A DNA stretch of 45,192 nt, taken from positions 1-45,192 of the forward strand of contig JALOKP010000010.1 of the NCBI GenBank assembly GCA_025456425.1, in the 5' to 3' direction. Below are positions 15,927-25,114 of this stretch, piece by piece (the first letter of the stretch is position 1; each line of letters begins with the position of its first letter). Made by a program: the position numbers and the translations under genes. Under the pieces are notes generated by a model. The model had not been told where the DNA came from. It saw only the letters and a program-made list of their open reading frames with translations, and did not search any database. This DNA is from Acidobacteriota bacterium (GTDB lineage: Bacteria > Acidobacteriota > Polarisedimenticolia > J045).

Positions 15927-17102
15927 ATGGGGCAGGACGAGCGCGAACGCCGTCAGACACTGGTCGCCTGGCTGATCGCCGGGCTGGCCCTGGGAGCGGC
16001 GGCGCTGGCCCTGGGGCCGAAGGCCCCATGGCGGTTCGTCCTGGCCCCGTTCGAGCGGGCGGAGACTTCCGGCGCGGCTCCGGTCGAGCCGGGCCTGGTT
16101 CTCGCCGCCCCGGCCCCGCGCGACCCCGACCCGGCCGAACTGCTCGCCGTCGATGCCCGTCTGGCCGAGATCCAGGCCGCCCGCGGCGGGCGGGTCGACG
16201 GGCCGGCCGGAGCGGCGCGCCTGGCGCTCCCCCCGGGGGCCCTGCCCGAAGATGCGCGGGTCGAAATCGCGCGCCTGGCCGAGCCCGATCCGCTGGGGGG
16301 CGGCGCCACCGTCGACCTGCGGCCCGACGGGCTGGAACTGCGCACCCCGGGGCGGCTGGAACTGCCGCTCCCGGCCGGCCTCGCGCCGGAGCAGGTCGAG
16401 ATCGCCGTCTTCGACGCGTCGCGCGCACGCTGGGAGGCCGAGCCGGTCCAGGCGTTCGATCCCCGGCGCGGGCGGCTGACCGCCTCGATTGCGCACTTCT
16501 CGCTGCGACGCGTGCGGATCCGCCCGGGGTTGAATTTCCCCTACGACCCGCGGCGCAGCGGCGCGACGTTCCTGCTCGCCGACGACCTCGACCAGCAATT
16601 CGAGCGGCTGGCCGAGGGGCGCTGGGTCGCGGTGGGACGGCGCACACCGGAGTACCGTGCGCTGGTCGAGGCGGGGCGCTCGAGGCGTCACGCCCTGATC
16701 GCGGCCGGGCGGTTGCGCGCAGTCGCCGGCCCGCCGCAGGCCCGGGCGATCGTCGACGACGACCGGGTCACGGCCAGCCTGCCGGCCGGGGCACCGGAAG
16801 CGCGCACCGGCTGGGTGCGCGTCACCGCGCTCGACGAGCGCGGCCGCCCCACGCCGCGCACGATCGTCGCGCAGGTGGTCGGCGAGACGCCGCCGGCGCT
16901 GATCCGGTCCGGGCTGGCCGTGCGGCTCAGCCGGGCGGCGATGGAACGGCTCGGCCTGGTCTTCGGCCGGGACTTTGGCTTGGACCGCGAGGCGCCGGAC
17001 CAGGGCTGGATCCGCTACACGGCCACCGCCGACGGGGTCGCGATGTTCCAGGTGCCGGTCCAGCTCGAGCCGGCCGAGTCCCCGCCACCCCGGTCCGACT
17101 GA
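15927..17102 (+). CDS. Membrane-anchored protein with ZU5-like domain
   Basis: A 391-residue protein not assigned to a named family. One N-terminal membrane helix (LVAWLIAGLALGAAALAL) is followed by a linker and, at about 85-195, a ZU5-like beta domain: RLALPPGALPEDARVEIARL, a G-rich middle, and the closing TASIAHFSL. In eukaryotic ZU5/GAIN-type domains an HFS or HLT tripeptide is the autoproteolysis site, so self-cleavage here is possible but untested. The remaining 200 residues look beta-rich and include DDLDQQFERLAEGRWVAVGR. It is transcribed away from the polyprenyl synthase gene and converges on the kinase-like gene (7-base gap). ATG 15927 is preferred over 15891 because of the -10-like box at 15914. 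Confidence 0.7.
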   Translation: MGQDERERRQTLVAWLIAGLALGAAALALGPKAPWRFVLAPFERAETSGAAPVEPGLVLAAPAPRDPDPAELLAVDARLAEIQAARGGRVDGPAGAARLALPPGALPEDARVEIARLAEPDPLGGGATVDLRPDGLELRTPGRLELPLPAGLAPEQVEIAVFDASRARWEAEPVQAFDPRRGRLTASIAHFSLRRVRIRPGLNFPYDPRRSGATFLLADDLDQQFERLAEGRWVAVGRRTPEYRALVEAGRSRRHALIAAGRLRAVAGPPQARAIVDDDRVTASLPAGAPEARTGWVRVTALDERGRPTPRTIVAQVVGETPPALIRSGLAVRLSRAAMERLGLVFGRDFGLDREAPDQGWIRYTATADGVAMFQVPVQLEPAESPPPRSD

Positions 17103-17109
17103 CCGCTTC

Positions 17110-18009
17110 TCAAAGCGCGTCGATCTGGTCCCAGAAGCGGGCGCTGCGAGTGAAGTGGAGGTCGTAAACCGGAACCCTCTCGCACAGGCGGCCCACGAGC
17201 GCCGTCAGCCCTTCGTGCGACAGCCCGAGTTCGTGCACGAACGGGATGCTGGCGGAGACGGTGGCCACGGCCCGCGCGAGTCCGAGGCGCTCGAGCCGAT
17301 CCTCCGCCGCCTGGCGCAGCCGGAACGCCCCACCCAGCGGAAAAGTGCCGCGCGTGCGCTCGGCGGGCGGGAAGAGGCCGTAGAACGGGACCGCGTGGGC
17401 AGCCGGCGCGTCGCCGGAGACGTCGATCAGCACCATGTCGTCGGACAGCGCGCGCCGCGGCTGCGACATCGCGGTGGCGGTGCTCTTCCCCGCCCCGGAC
17501 GGCCCGAAGAACAGCAGGCAGCGGCCGCCGGCCAGGATCCCGCTGCTGTGCATCAGAAAGCAGCCGCGCTCGATCGCGAGCAACTGCCCCGCGACCCGCA
17601 GGTAGTTCTCCAGCGACATCCGGAAGCGCGCGAAGACGCGGTCGGTCAGCGTGACCTCACCCGTCCCGCTGGCGACGTCGAGCCATCCGTCCTGCCAGTG
17701 CGAGCGCACGCGGTAGCGGCCAGACGCCTGCCGCTCGACCTCGATCTCGGTCGCGCCGCCGGGCGGCGGAAGGGGCACGAAGACCCCTGTCCCTTCGCGG
17801 CAGCTCACGACCAGGTCGGCCCGGCGCGCGGGGTCGGCCGGGGCCGCGAAGGGCAGGTACTGCGGTGCGACGAATCCGTCCCAGTCCGCCGGCAGGCCGA
17901 GCACACGGACGACGAGGGGGCCCAGCGGAAGATCGAAATCGACGCGCCCCGGCGCCACCGGGGCACGCAGCGTCTCGGGGCTCTCGCGGGGTGGCTCCTC
18001 GGGCGGCAT
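17110..18009 (-). CDS. HPr-kinase-like P-loop protein
   Basis: About 299 residues, related to the HPr kinase/phosphorylase C-terminal domain: HSSGILAGG (His154), Walker A GPSGAGKST (169-177), and SDDMVLID (189-196), matching the ADD stretch of HprK. The N-terminal half lacks the usual HprK regulatory domain. Such short HprK-like proteins are not sugar regulators; members occur beside PqqD and radical-SAM genes (for example ScmC of the SynChlorMet cassette) and in lasso-peptide clusters. Here it is last in the lysS-uvrB-uvrC run, 4 kb from the RiPP-like operon, so a link is possible but unproven. An earlier ATG at 18069 would overlap uvrC by 20 bases; neither start has a good Shine-Dalgarno. 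Confidence 0.78.
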   Translation of the reverse strand: MPPEEPPRESPETLRAPVAPGRVDFDLPLGPLVVRVLGLPADWDGFVAPQYLPFAAPADPARRADLVVSCREGTGVFVPLPPPGGATEIEVERQASGRYRVRSHWQDGWLDVASGTGEVTLTDRVFARFRMSLENYLRVAGQLLAIERGCFLMHSSGILAGGRCLLFFGPSGAGKSTATAMSQPRRALSDDMVLIDVSGDAPAAHAVPFYGLFPPAERTRGTFPLGGAFRLRQAAEDRLERLGLARAVATVSASIPFVHELGLSHEGLTALVGRLCERVPVYDLHFTRSARFWDQIDAL

Positions 18010-18049
18010 CAGCGGTTCCGTGGCTCCGGATCGACCGGCGCGGACTGTA

Positions 18050-19882
18050 TCACGCGCCCCGCTCCTCATCCGCCGGGCGTGTCGCCGGCCCGGCCAGCGC
18101 CTCTCGCACCGCCCGCGCCCGCGCCTTCCCGACCGCCGCGGCCAGCGCCTCCTCGCTCGCCTGGCGCACGCCGTCGAGCGACCCGAACTGCTCCAGCAGG
18201 CGCCGCGCGGTCAGTGCCCCGATGCCGGGCAGCGCGGTCAACTCGCTCTGGAAGGTCCGCTTGCTGCGGGCCGCGCGGTGGTGCTTGACCGCGAAGCGGT
18301 GGGCCTCGTCGCGGATCTGCTGGACCAGGTGCAGCGCCGGGTCGCCGCGCTCGAGCAGGATCGGCTCGCCGCGCCCCTCGAGGAAGATCTCCTCCTCGCG
18401 CTTGGCGAGCGAGATGATCGGCAGGCTGCCCAGACCCAGCTCGCCGAGCGCCTGGATCGCCGCGGCCAGCTGCCCCTTGCCGCCGTCGATCAGCACGAGG
18501 TCCGGGAGGCGCTTTCCCTCGCGCTGGATCCGGGCGTAGCGCCGGCCGACGACCTCGCGCATCGCCTGGTAGTCGTCGCCGGCGGCCGCGGTCCGGACCT
18601 TGAAGATCCGGTAATCCGCCTTCTTCGGCTTGCCCCCTTCGAAGGCCACCATCGAGGCCCGCGGCTCGGTTCCGTGGAGGTGACTGACATCGAACCCCTC
18701 GATCCGGAACGGCGGCTCGTCGAGGCCCAGCACGTCGCGCAGCTCCTCGAGCATCTGCACGCCGTGGACGTGCGTGGCGCGGAAGCGGGCCTCGAAGGCC
18801 AGCTTGGCGTTCTGCGCGACCAGGTCGAGAAAGCGCCGGCGGTCGCCCTGCACCGCGGCCCGCAGCGCCACCTTGCCGCCCCGCCGCCCGCGCAGGAACT
18901 CCTCGATCAGCGCCGCCTCGCGCGGCAGCCTCGGCAGGACGATTTCCGGCGCCGGCTCCTGGTCGGCGTAGAACTGCGGCAGGATCGCGTCGTAGAACGC
19001 CTCCGGCTCGGGGGCGTCGGCCAGCGTGAACTCGCGCCGGCCCAGGACGCGGCCCTCCCGCATCCGAAACAGCTCGACCGCGGCCCGGTCCCCCTCGCGG
19101 TACTCGGCCCAGAAGTCGATCGCCTCCAGCCCGACGGAGGTCATCTGCTGGCGCGCGGCGAGCGTCTCGAGCGCGCCGAGCATGTCGCGGTAGCGGGCCG
19201 CCCGCTCGAATTCGAGCGCCTCCGCGGCCGCCGCCATGCGCCGCTCCAGCACCGCCCGCAGCTCGGCATCGCGCCCCTCCAGGAACAGCCGGGCCTGCTC
19301 GACCCGCTCGCGGTACTCCGCCGGCTCGGCGTGGCCGGCACAGGGGGCCAGGCACTGGTCCATGTGGTAGAGCAGGCAGGGCCGCTGCTTGCCGTCGAAG
19401 CGCAGGTAGCAGTTTGCCACCTGGAAGAAGCGGGGGATCATCCGCAGCGTGCGCCGGGCGTGGCTGGCCGGCAGGAACGGCCCGAAGTAAAGCTGGCCGT
19501 CGGTTCGCGGCCGCCGCACCAGCACGACGCGCGGGAACTCGTCCTTCACGGTCAGCTTGAGGTACGGGAAGTTCTTGTCGTCGCGCAGCAGGACGTTGTA
19601 GGGCGGGCGGTGCTCCTTGATCAGGTTGTTCTCCAGGATCAGGGCCTCGACCTCGCTGCGGGTGACGATCACGTCGAGGTCGGCGACGAGCTCGACCATC
19701 GCCGCGATCCGCGGGCCGTGCTTCGCCGATTCCTGGAAGTAGCTCCGGACGCGGCTCCTCAGGGACAGCGCCTTGCCGACGTAGAGGATCTTCCCCGCCC
19801 CGTCCCAGTAGCGGTAGACGCCGGCTTGCTCGGGCAGGCGGCCGAGCGCGTCGGCCAGGCGGGCCGGCAGGTCCTCGCGCAC
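18050..19882 (-). CDS. uvrC: Excinuclease ABC subunit UvrC
   Basis: A 610-residue nuclease that makes both incisions in nucleotide excision repair. Full architecture: GIY-YIG domain at the N-terminus (AGVYRYWDGAGKILYVGKAL), a Cys-containing stretch (CLLYHMDQCLAPCAG), the UVR motif that docks UvrB (AAEALEFERAARYRDML), the RNase H-like nuclease domain (GFDVSHLHGTEPRASMVAF; LVLIDGGKGQL) and a helix-hairpin-helix end (LTALPGIGALTARRLL). The GTG start at 19882 is one base after the uvrB stop, so expression is coupled and stoichiometric with UvrB. Length is normal. Confidence 0.97.
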   Translation of the reverse strand: MREDLPARLADALGRLPEQAGVYRYWDGAGKILYVGKALSLRSRVRSYFQESAKHGPRIAAMVELVADLDVIVTRSEVEALILENNLIKEHRPPYNVLLRDDKNFPYLKLTVKDEFPRVVLVRRPRTDGQLYFGPFLPASHARRTLRMIPRFFQVANCYLRFDGKQRPCLLYHMDQCLAPCAGHAEPAEYRERVEQARLFLEGRDAELRAVLERRMAAAAEALEFERAARYRDMLGALETLAARQQMTSVGLEAIDFWAEYREGDRAAVELFRMREGRVLGRREFTLADAPEPEAFYDAILPQFYADQEPAPEIVLPRLPREAALIEEFLRGRRGGKVALRAAVQGDRRRFLDLVAQNAKLAFEARFRATHVHGVQMLEELRDVLGLDEPPFRIEGFDVSHLHGTEPRASMVAFEGGKPKKADYRIFKVRTAAAGDDYQAMREVVGRRYARIQREGKRLPDLVLIDGGKGQLAAAIQALGELGLGSLPIISLAKREEEIFLEGRGEPILLERGDPALHLVQQIRDEAHRFAVKHHRAARSKRTFQSELTALPGIGALTARRLLEQFGSLDGVRQASEEALAAAVGKARARAVREALAGPATRPADEERGA

Positions 19883-19883
19883 C

Positions 19884-21881
19884 TCAGCCCGCCTCCGCCC
19901 GGACCTCGCGCTCGCGCAGCGCGCGGACCCGGTCGCGCAGCTCGGCCGCGTCCTCGAAGCGCAGGTCGGCCGCCGCCTCGAACATCTGCTTCTCCAGCTT
20001 CTTGACCTCGCGCGCGAGCTCGGCCAGCGACAGTTCCGGTTCGGACGGCAGCGTCGAGGGGATCGTCAGGTAGTCGCGCTCGAAGACCGAGCCGAAGACG
20101 TCGTCGATCGCCTTGATGATCGTCTGCGGCGTGATCCCGTGGGCCGCGTTGTAGGCCCGCTGCTTGGCCCGGCGGCGGTTGGTCTCGTCGACCGCCTTCT
20201 GGACGGCGTCGGTCATCCGGTCGGCGTAGAGGATCGCGGTCCCGGAGAGGTGGCGCGCCGCGCGGCCGATCGTCTGGATCAGCGCGGTCTCCGAGCGCAG
20301 GTAGCCCTCCTTGTCGGCGTCGAGCACCGCGACCAGCGAGACCTCCGGCAGGTCGAGCCCCTCGCGCAGCAGGTTGACGCCGACCAGCACGTCGAAGGTC
20401 CCGAGCCGCAGGTCGCGGATGATCCGGATCCGTTCCATCGTCTCGACGTCGCTGTGCAGGTACTCGACGCGCACGCCGACGTCCTTGTAGTAGTCGGTCA
20501 GCTCCTCGGCCATCCGCTTGGTCAGGGTCGTGACCAGCACGCGCTCGCCGCGCGCCGCCCGCTCGCGGACCTCCTTCAGCAGGTCGTCGACCTGCCCCTG
20601 GACCGGGCGCACGACGACCTCGGGGTCGATCAGGCCGGTCGGCCGCACGACCTGCTCGTGGAACTCGCCGCCGGTCAACTGCAGCTCGTACGCCGCGGGG
20701 GTGGCCGAGACGAAGACCGTCTGCGGCCGCATCCGCTCCCACTCGGCGAAGGTCAGCGGGCGGTTGTCGAGCGCCGACGGCAGCCGGAAGCCCCACTCGA
20801 CCAGCGTCTCCTTGCGCGAGCGGTCGCCGCGGTACATCGCGCGGAGCTGCGGCACCATCTGGTGCGACTCGTCGACCACCAGCAGCGCGTCGCCCGGGAG
20901 GTAGTCCATCAGCGTCGGCGGCGGATCGCCCGGGGCGCGGCCGGTCAGGTGCCGCGAGTAGTTCTCGATCCCGTTGCAGTACCCGACCTCCTGGATCATC
21001 TCCAGGTCGAACAGCGTGCGCTGGGCCAGCCGCTGGGCCTCGAGCTGCTTGTTCAGCGCGTGCAGCTCGGCCAGCCGCGCGTCCAGCTCTTCCTTGATCG
21101 CGCGGACCGCGAGCTCGAGGCGCTCGCGGGGGGTGACGTAGTGCGAGTTGGGGTAGACCGGGAAGCGCTTCAGCTCCTCGACCGCCGTCCCGCGCAGCGG
21201 GTCGATCTTCCGGATCCGCTCGACCTCGTCGCCGAAGAACTCGACCCGCAGCGCGGTGTCGTCGTAGCCGGGCCAGATGTCGACGGTGTCGCCCCGCACC
21301 CGAAAGGCGCCGGGGCGCAGGTCGCCGGCCGTGCGCTCGTACTGGATCTCGACCAGCTTGCGCAGCAGCAGGTCGCGGCCCGACCGGTCGCCCGTCTCGA
21401 GCATCGCCATCATGCCGTGGTAGGCCTCGGGAGAGCCGAGCCCGTAGATGCACGAGACCGAGGCGACGATGATCACGTCGCGCCGCTCGAACAGCGACCG
21501 CGTCGCCGAGTGGCGCATCCGGTCGATCTCGTCGTTGATCGTCGCTTCCTTCTCGATGTAGGTGTCGGAGGTCGGGATGTAGGCCTCCGGCTGGTAATAG
21601 TCGTAGTACGAGATGAAGTACTCGACGGCGTTGTGCGGGAAGAAGCGCCGGAACTCCTGATAGAGCTGCGCTGCGAGCGTCTTGTTGTGGACCAGGACGA
21701 GTGTCGGCTTCTGGACGCGCTGGATCAGTTGGGCCACGGTGAAGGTCTTGCCCGAGCCGGTGACGCCGAGCAGCACCTGGTCGCGCCGGCCCTCGACGAT
21801 CCCCTGCGTCAGCCCGGCGATCGCCTCCGGCTGGTCCCCGGCGGGCTGGAAGTCGGAGACGAGCTGGAACGGCTGGGCCAT
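19884..21881 (-). CDS. uvrB: Excinuclease ABC subunit UvrB
   Basis: A 665-residue DNA damage-verification helicase of nucleotide excision repair. Visible landmarks: Walker [15 protein letters not shown] near residue 37, the DNA-clamping beta-hairpin [20 protein letters not shown], helicase motifs DESHQ and [19 protein letters not shown] (motif VI), and the C-terminal UVR motif ([16 protein letters not shown]) that binds UvrC. The ATG at 21881 shares its A with the last base of the lysS stop (TGATG), and uvrC follows after one base. The usual partner uvrA is not in the window. Confidence 0.97.
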   Translation of the reverse strand: MAQPFQLVSDFQPAGDQPEAIAGLTQGIVEGRRDQVLLGVTGSGKTFTVAQLIQRVQKPTLVLVHNKTLAAQLYQEFRRFFPHNAVEYFISYYDYYQPEAYIPTSDTYIEKEATINDEIDRMRHSATRSLFERRDVIIVASVSCIYGLGSPEAYHGMMAMLETGDRSGRDLLLRKLVEIQYERTAGDLRPGAFRVRGDTVDIWPGYDDTALRVEFFGDEVERIRKIDPLRGTAVEELKRFPVYPNSHYVTPRERLELAVRAIKEELDARLAELHALNKQLEAQRLAQRTLFDLEMIQEVGYCNGIENYSRHLTGRAPGDPPPTLMDYLPGDALLVVDESHQMVPQLRAMYRGDRSRKETLVEWGFRLPSALDNRPLTFAEWERMRPQTVFVSATPAAYELQLTGGEFHEQVVRPTGLIDPEVVVRPVQGQVDDLLKEVRERAARGERVLVTTLTKRMAEELTDYYKDVGVRVEYLHSDVETMERIRIIRDLRLGTFDVLVGVNLLREGLDLPEVSLVAVLDADKEGYLRSETALIQTIGRAARHLSGTAILYADRMTDAVQKAVDETNRRRAKQRAYNAAHGITPQTIIKAIDDVFGSVFERDYLTIPSTLPSEPELSLAELAREVKKLEKQMFEAAADLRFEDAAELRDRVRALREREVRAEAG

Positions 21882-23419
21882 CAGGCGGAGGCCGCGCGGC
21901 GGAAGCGCTCCGCCACCCGCTCGGGGCCGAGGATCGCGATGAACGACCCGGCCCGCGGGCCGCGGGCGCGGCCGATCAGCGCGGCGTAGACCGCCTCGAA
22001 CCCGCGCTTGGCGCCGGGGCCACCTTCCTGGTTGGCCAGGTCGCGGATCGCGTCCTGGATCGCGTCGGCCGAACCGAGCGCCGGCAGCGCGTCCGCCAGC
22101 CGCCCGAGGAAGGCGCGCTGCGGCGCGTCGAGCGCGGCGGCCGCGGGGGGCAGCTCGTCCGGCACGTCGACCCGGGCCTCCTCGGGCGCGAAGCGGTCGA
22201 GCCAGTAGCGCGCCATCGCCATCCGTTCGGCCACGGCGGCGCGGTCGAGTGGACCGTAGCCGCCCCGCCCGAGCAGCGCCAGCGTGCGGTCGAGGTCGAA
22301 GCGCGCGATCTGCGCGACCAGCACCAGGTGGTGGAACGGCACCCCCACCGGCGTGAACCCGGCGGCGCGCGAAAGCTCGAGGGCGCGGCTGTCCACCCCC
22401 GCCGCGGAGGCGTCGTCGACCTCGTCGACCAGCCGCAGGAAGGGCGCGCCGGGATCGAACTGGATCGCGCGCTGCGGGCGGTTCTTGAGCACGACGTAGC
22501 GCAGCACCTCGGGGGGGGCGACGTGGAGCAGCTCGTCGGCGGCCAGCACGTTCCCCTTCGACGACGACATGTCCCCCTGACCCTTCAGCGCGATCCACTC
22601 GTAGACGATCGGGTGCGGCGGCTCGACGCCGAAGACCTCGCGCGCGATCCGCTCCCCGCTGTCGTAGCTCCCGCCGCGGCTGGCATGGTCCTTGCCGAAC
22701 GGCTCGACCGAGACCCCGAGCGCCTTCCAGCGCGCCGGCCAGTCGACCCGCCAGGTCAGCTTGCCGCCGCCGCCGGCCGGCTGCGCGCTCTCCTCGCCGC
22801 AGGCCTCGCAGCGCGAGCGGATCTCGTTCCGGGCGCGGTCGAACGCGAGCACCCGCCCCTTGTCGATCCGTCCGCACCGGGTGCAGAGCGGGTTCCAGGG
22901 GGACCAGCCCTCCTTGACCTCCTCCTTGCCGGTGACCTCCCGCAGGATCGCGGCGATCCGGTCCTGCTGCTCGAGCGCGGTGAAGGCGACGTCGTCCATC
23001 GCCCCCGAGGCGTAGAGCTGGTGGGCGCGCACGACCTCGCAGTCGACGTGCAGCCGGCCGAGCGCCGCGAGGAAGGGGCGCAGGTAGTAGTCGGCGTAGC
23101 TCCCCTCCCCCTCCGGCGCGGGGATCGTGAAGAGCGGCCGCCCCAGCTGCGGGGCGTAGACCGACTCGTCCAGCAGCCGGTGGACCTTGCGCAGCGGATC
23201 GACGTCGTCGACCACGAAGACCAGCCGCGCCGGCGCACCCCGGTCGCGCAGCGCGCGGGCGGCGGCGTCGCCGGTCAGGATCTCGCGCAGGTGCCCGACG
23301 TGAAAGACGCCGGAGGGCGAGATCCCGGTCGCGATCACCGGCTGACTGGTGCCGCGGGCCAGGACCTCGTCGGCGACGCGGTCGGCCCAGTGGCGCTCCG
23401 GGGCGGGGTTTTCGGTCAT
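21881..23419 (-). CDS. lysS: Lysyl-tRNA synthetase, class I
   Basis: A 512-residue class I-type LysRS (LysK family), which charges tRNA-Lys. The Rossmann-fold signatures are [12 protein letters not shown] (HIGH motif, 40-43) and MSSSKG (KMSKS motif, 284-289). A zinc-ribbon insertion is formed by Cys179-x2-Cys182 and Cys204-x2-Cys207. Class I LysRS is typical of archaea and is found in a minority of bacteria, including alphaproteobacteria and spirochaetes; most others use the unrelated class II enzyme. The ATG at 23419 has a near-perfect GAGGTGA at 23428-23434. It heads the lysS-uvrB-uvrC-kinase-like transcription unit. Confidence 0.95.
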   Translation of the reverse strand: MTENPAPERHWADRVADEVLARGTSQPVIATGISPSGVFHVGHLREILTGDAAARALRDRGAPARLVFVVDDVDPLRKVHRLLDESVYAPQLGRPLFTIPAPEGEGSYADYYLRPFLAALGRLHVDCEVVRAHQLYASGAMDDVAFTALEQQDRIAAILREVTGKEEVKEGWSPWNPLCTRCGRIDKGRVLAFDRARNEIRSRCEACGEESAQPAGGGGKLTWRVDWPARWKALGVSVEPFGKDHASRGGSYDSGERIAREVFGVEPPHPIVYEWIALKGQGDMSSSKGNVLAADELLHVAPPEVLRYVVLKNRPQRAIQFDPGAPFLRLVDEVDDASAAGVDSRALELSRAAGFTPVGVPFHHLVLVAQIARFDLDRTLALLGRGGYGPLDRAAVAERMAMARYWLDRFAPEEARVDVPDELPPAAAALDAPQRAFLGRLADALPALGSADAIQDAIRDLANQEGGPGAKRGFEAVYAALIGRARGPRAGSFIAILGPERVAERFRRAASA

Positions 23420-23427
23420 CGGGATGG

Positions 23428-23458
23428 TCACCTCGACTCGGGAAAGCGCAGAAGGATA
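23428..23458 (-). promoter_or_regulatory. lysS upstream signals: TATCCT box and GAGGTGA
   Basis: The minus strand carries TATCCT at 23453-23458, a possible -10 box, and the strong Shine-Dalgarno GAGGTGA at 23428-23434, eight bases before the lysS ATG. No clear -35 was found. No tRNA-like T-box structure was seen in the roughly 200 bases shared with the divergent HTH gene. Confidence 0.4.
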
Positions 23459-23627
23459 GACCCGATTCCGCCGACCCACCGGCGCGGCGCTTGATCCTCC
23501 GCCTGAGATTTGGTTTCCTAGGGGCCGCGCGAGGGGCGCACGACCGAGCGAGCCGGGGCGCGGTCCGCCGGATCCGCGGGGAGGCTGTGGTTTGTTCGAG
23601 TCGAACGCTGTCGAAGGAGACCACGCC

Positions 23628-24272
23628 TTGCTGACCCTGCGCCAGGCAGCCGAGCGGACCGGGATGTCGGCGACCACGCTGCGCCGCTACATCAAGGGCG
23701 GGCGGCTGAGGGCCCGGCTGGTACCCGGCCGCTACGGCCCGGAGTACGGGGTGGAGCTGGACGAGTTGCGCCACGCCGGGCTGTGGGACGGCTCGAGCGA
23801 CCCTCCCGCCCCGCTCCCGGCGCGATCCGGCGGCGAGCCGGCCGCCGCCGCCGGCTCGGGGCTGGTGGTTCCCATGCCCCCGAGCCCGCCCGTGGCCGCT
23901 GCCGAAGGGGTGCCGCAGGCGATCTTCCGCGAGCTGCTGATGAAGCACGAGCAGCTGCTGGTCCAGTACGGGATGCTGCGTGTCAGCGGGCAGCAGATCC
24001 ACGAAGTCCGGCGCGACGCCGAGCGCAAGGCCACCGACGCGGCGCGGACGGCGGACGAGCTGTCGCGGATCCGCGACCGCCACGCCCGGGAGATCGGCCT
24101 GCTCAAGGCGCGGCTGCGCCAGGCGGAACTACTGCTGGCCGAGCGCGAGGAGGAGATCGGCCGGCTGCGGCAGGAGCTTCAGCGGCAGGAGATGGCGGTC
24201 CGCAACGCCAGTCGCGCGGGCGCGATCGACGCCGAGTTCCAGCGGGCGTTCGTCCGGTCGGCCGACCACTAG
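23628..24272 (+). CDS. HTH (MerR/excisionase-type) protein with long coiled coil
   Basis: A 214-residue protein. Residues about 2-55 form a winged helix-turn-helix of the MerR/excisionase kind ([20 protein letters not shown], then [16 protein letters not shown]). A Pro/Ala-rich linker follows, then a charged coiled coil at about 110-200 ([40 protein letters not shown]). The TTG at 23628 is preferred because GAAGGAGA lies seven bases upstream; an in-frame TTG at 23592 has no such site. It diverges from lysS. The shape suggests a DNA-binding protein that oligomerises; the target is unknown and no metal or ligand motif was seen. Confidence 0.75.
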   Translation: MLTLRQAAERTGMSATTLRRYIKGGRLRARLVPGRYGPEYGVELDELRHAGLWDGSSDPPAPLPARSGGEPAAAAGSGLVVPMPPSPPVAAAEGVPQAIFRELLMKHEQLLVQYGMLRVSGQQIHEVRRDAERKATDAARTADELSRIRDRHAREIGLLKARLRQAELLLAEREEEIGRLRQELQRQEMAVRNASRAGAIDAEFQRAFVRSADH

Positions 24273-24295
24273 CAAACCAGGGAAACCGGGGACAG

Positions 24296-24976
24296 CTACC
24301 GGCTGGCCTCGGCGAAGCGGGTGGCGCGCAGCTCCTCGGGTGCGACGCGGAGCAACCCCTCGCGGCGCTGGAAGACGACCAGCCGCCACATGCCGAGCAT
24401 GTTGACCCGGGCCTCGCTCTCGACGCGCAGCGTCGGGATGTCGAGGATGGTCTCGATCGGCAGGTCGAGCCGGAAGCCGACGCGGTGCGTCAGCGGCGAG
24501 AGCCGGCGCTCGAACCAGCGCGGAAACGGGTGCCGGCAGGCGAAGTGGTTGAGCACGACCACCCGGCCGCCGGGTCGGCAGACCCGGGCCATTTCGGCGA
24601 CCACCCGGCGCGGCTCCGGCACCACCGACACGACGTACGGCGCGAAGACCGCGTCGAACGCGCCGTCCGGCGAGGCGATGTGGGTCGCGTCCATCCGGAC
24701 CAGCCCGACCGGCCGGTCCGGCCCGAGCCCGGAGCGCCGGCCGTCGGCCTCGCGCAGCATCGGGGCGGAGAGATCGATCCCGACGACCCTCACGCCGCGC
24801 GGGTACATCGGCAGGGTCAGGCCGGTTCCGACGCCGACCTCGAGGACGCGCTGGCCGACCCTCAGGTCGAGCGCCTCGAAGGCCAGCCGCCTTCCCTCCC
24901 GGAACACCTGGTCGAAGAGAAGGTCGTACACGCCGGCGCACGTGTTGTAGAACCGGGAGACGGCCTTCGTGTTCAT
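24296..24976 (-). CDS. SAM-dependent methyltransferase, PmtA-like
   Basis: A 226-residue class I methyltransferase. The SAM-binding motif LEVGVGTGLTLPMYP is at 45-59, with GIDLSAPML (67-74) supplying the acidic residue for the ribose and DAVFAPYVVSVVPEP as motif IV. The N-terminal SRFYNTCAGVYDLLFDQVF and the GTGLTLP wording resemble Rhodobacter-type phosphatidylethanolamine N-methyltransferase (PmtA), though UbiE-like quinone methyltransferases share much of this. Substrate is therefore uncertain. GGAGG lies just before the ATG at 24976. It diverges from the Mrp gene across 138 bases that hold a palindrome at 25005-25020, and converges on the HTH gene. Confidence 0.82.
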   Translation of the reverse strand: MNTKAVSRFYNTCAGVYDLLFDQVFREGRRLAFEALDLRVGQRVLEVGVGTGLTLPMYPRGVRVVGIDLSAPMLREADGRRSGLGPDRPVGLVRMDATHIASPDGAFDAVFAPYVVSVVPEPRRVVAEMARVCRPGGRVVVLNHFACRHPFPRWFERRLSPLTHRVGFRLDLPIETILDIPTLRVESEARVNMLGMWRLVVFQRREGLLRVAPEELRATRFAEASR

Positions 24977-25004
24977 CCACCCTCCGGCGCGTTCGGTACT
25001 GCTA

Positions 25005-25020
25005 CGCGGAGAACTCCGCG
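25005..25020. promoter_or_regulatory. Inverted repeat CGCGGAG-AA-CTCCGCG
   Basis: Seven-base perfect arms with a two-base centre, between the divergent methyltransferase and Mrp genes. A TAGCAT box at 25042-25047 on the minus strand could be the methyltransferase -10, which would put the repeat in its 5' untranslated region. It may be an operator or an RNA hairpin. Confidence 0.4.
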
Positions 25021-25063
25021 CGTCGCGCCCACGGCGGCCTGATGCTAGCACGCGATCGGCCGC

Positions 25064-25092
25064 GGGACGGCCCGTCCTCCGCGCCCTATAAT
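25064..25092 (+). promoter_or_regulatory. Promoter of the Mrp gene with consensus TATAAT
   Basis: A perfect TATAAT at 25087-25092, 17 bases after a weak -35 match GGGACG at 25064-25069. The start would be near 25099, followed by GGAG at 25104-25107 and the ATG at 25115. It is the only exact consensus -10 noticed at a gene start here. Confidence 0.6.
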
Positions 25093-25114
25093 CGCCCGCT
25101 TCCCGGAGACCCGG

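Noticed and set aside
15806..15928. Longer polyprenyl synthase starting at ATG 15892 or 15928
   Set aside because: Adds unsupported N-terminal sequence without a ribosome site, while TTG 15805 has GGGAG at ideal spacing and gives the family length.
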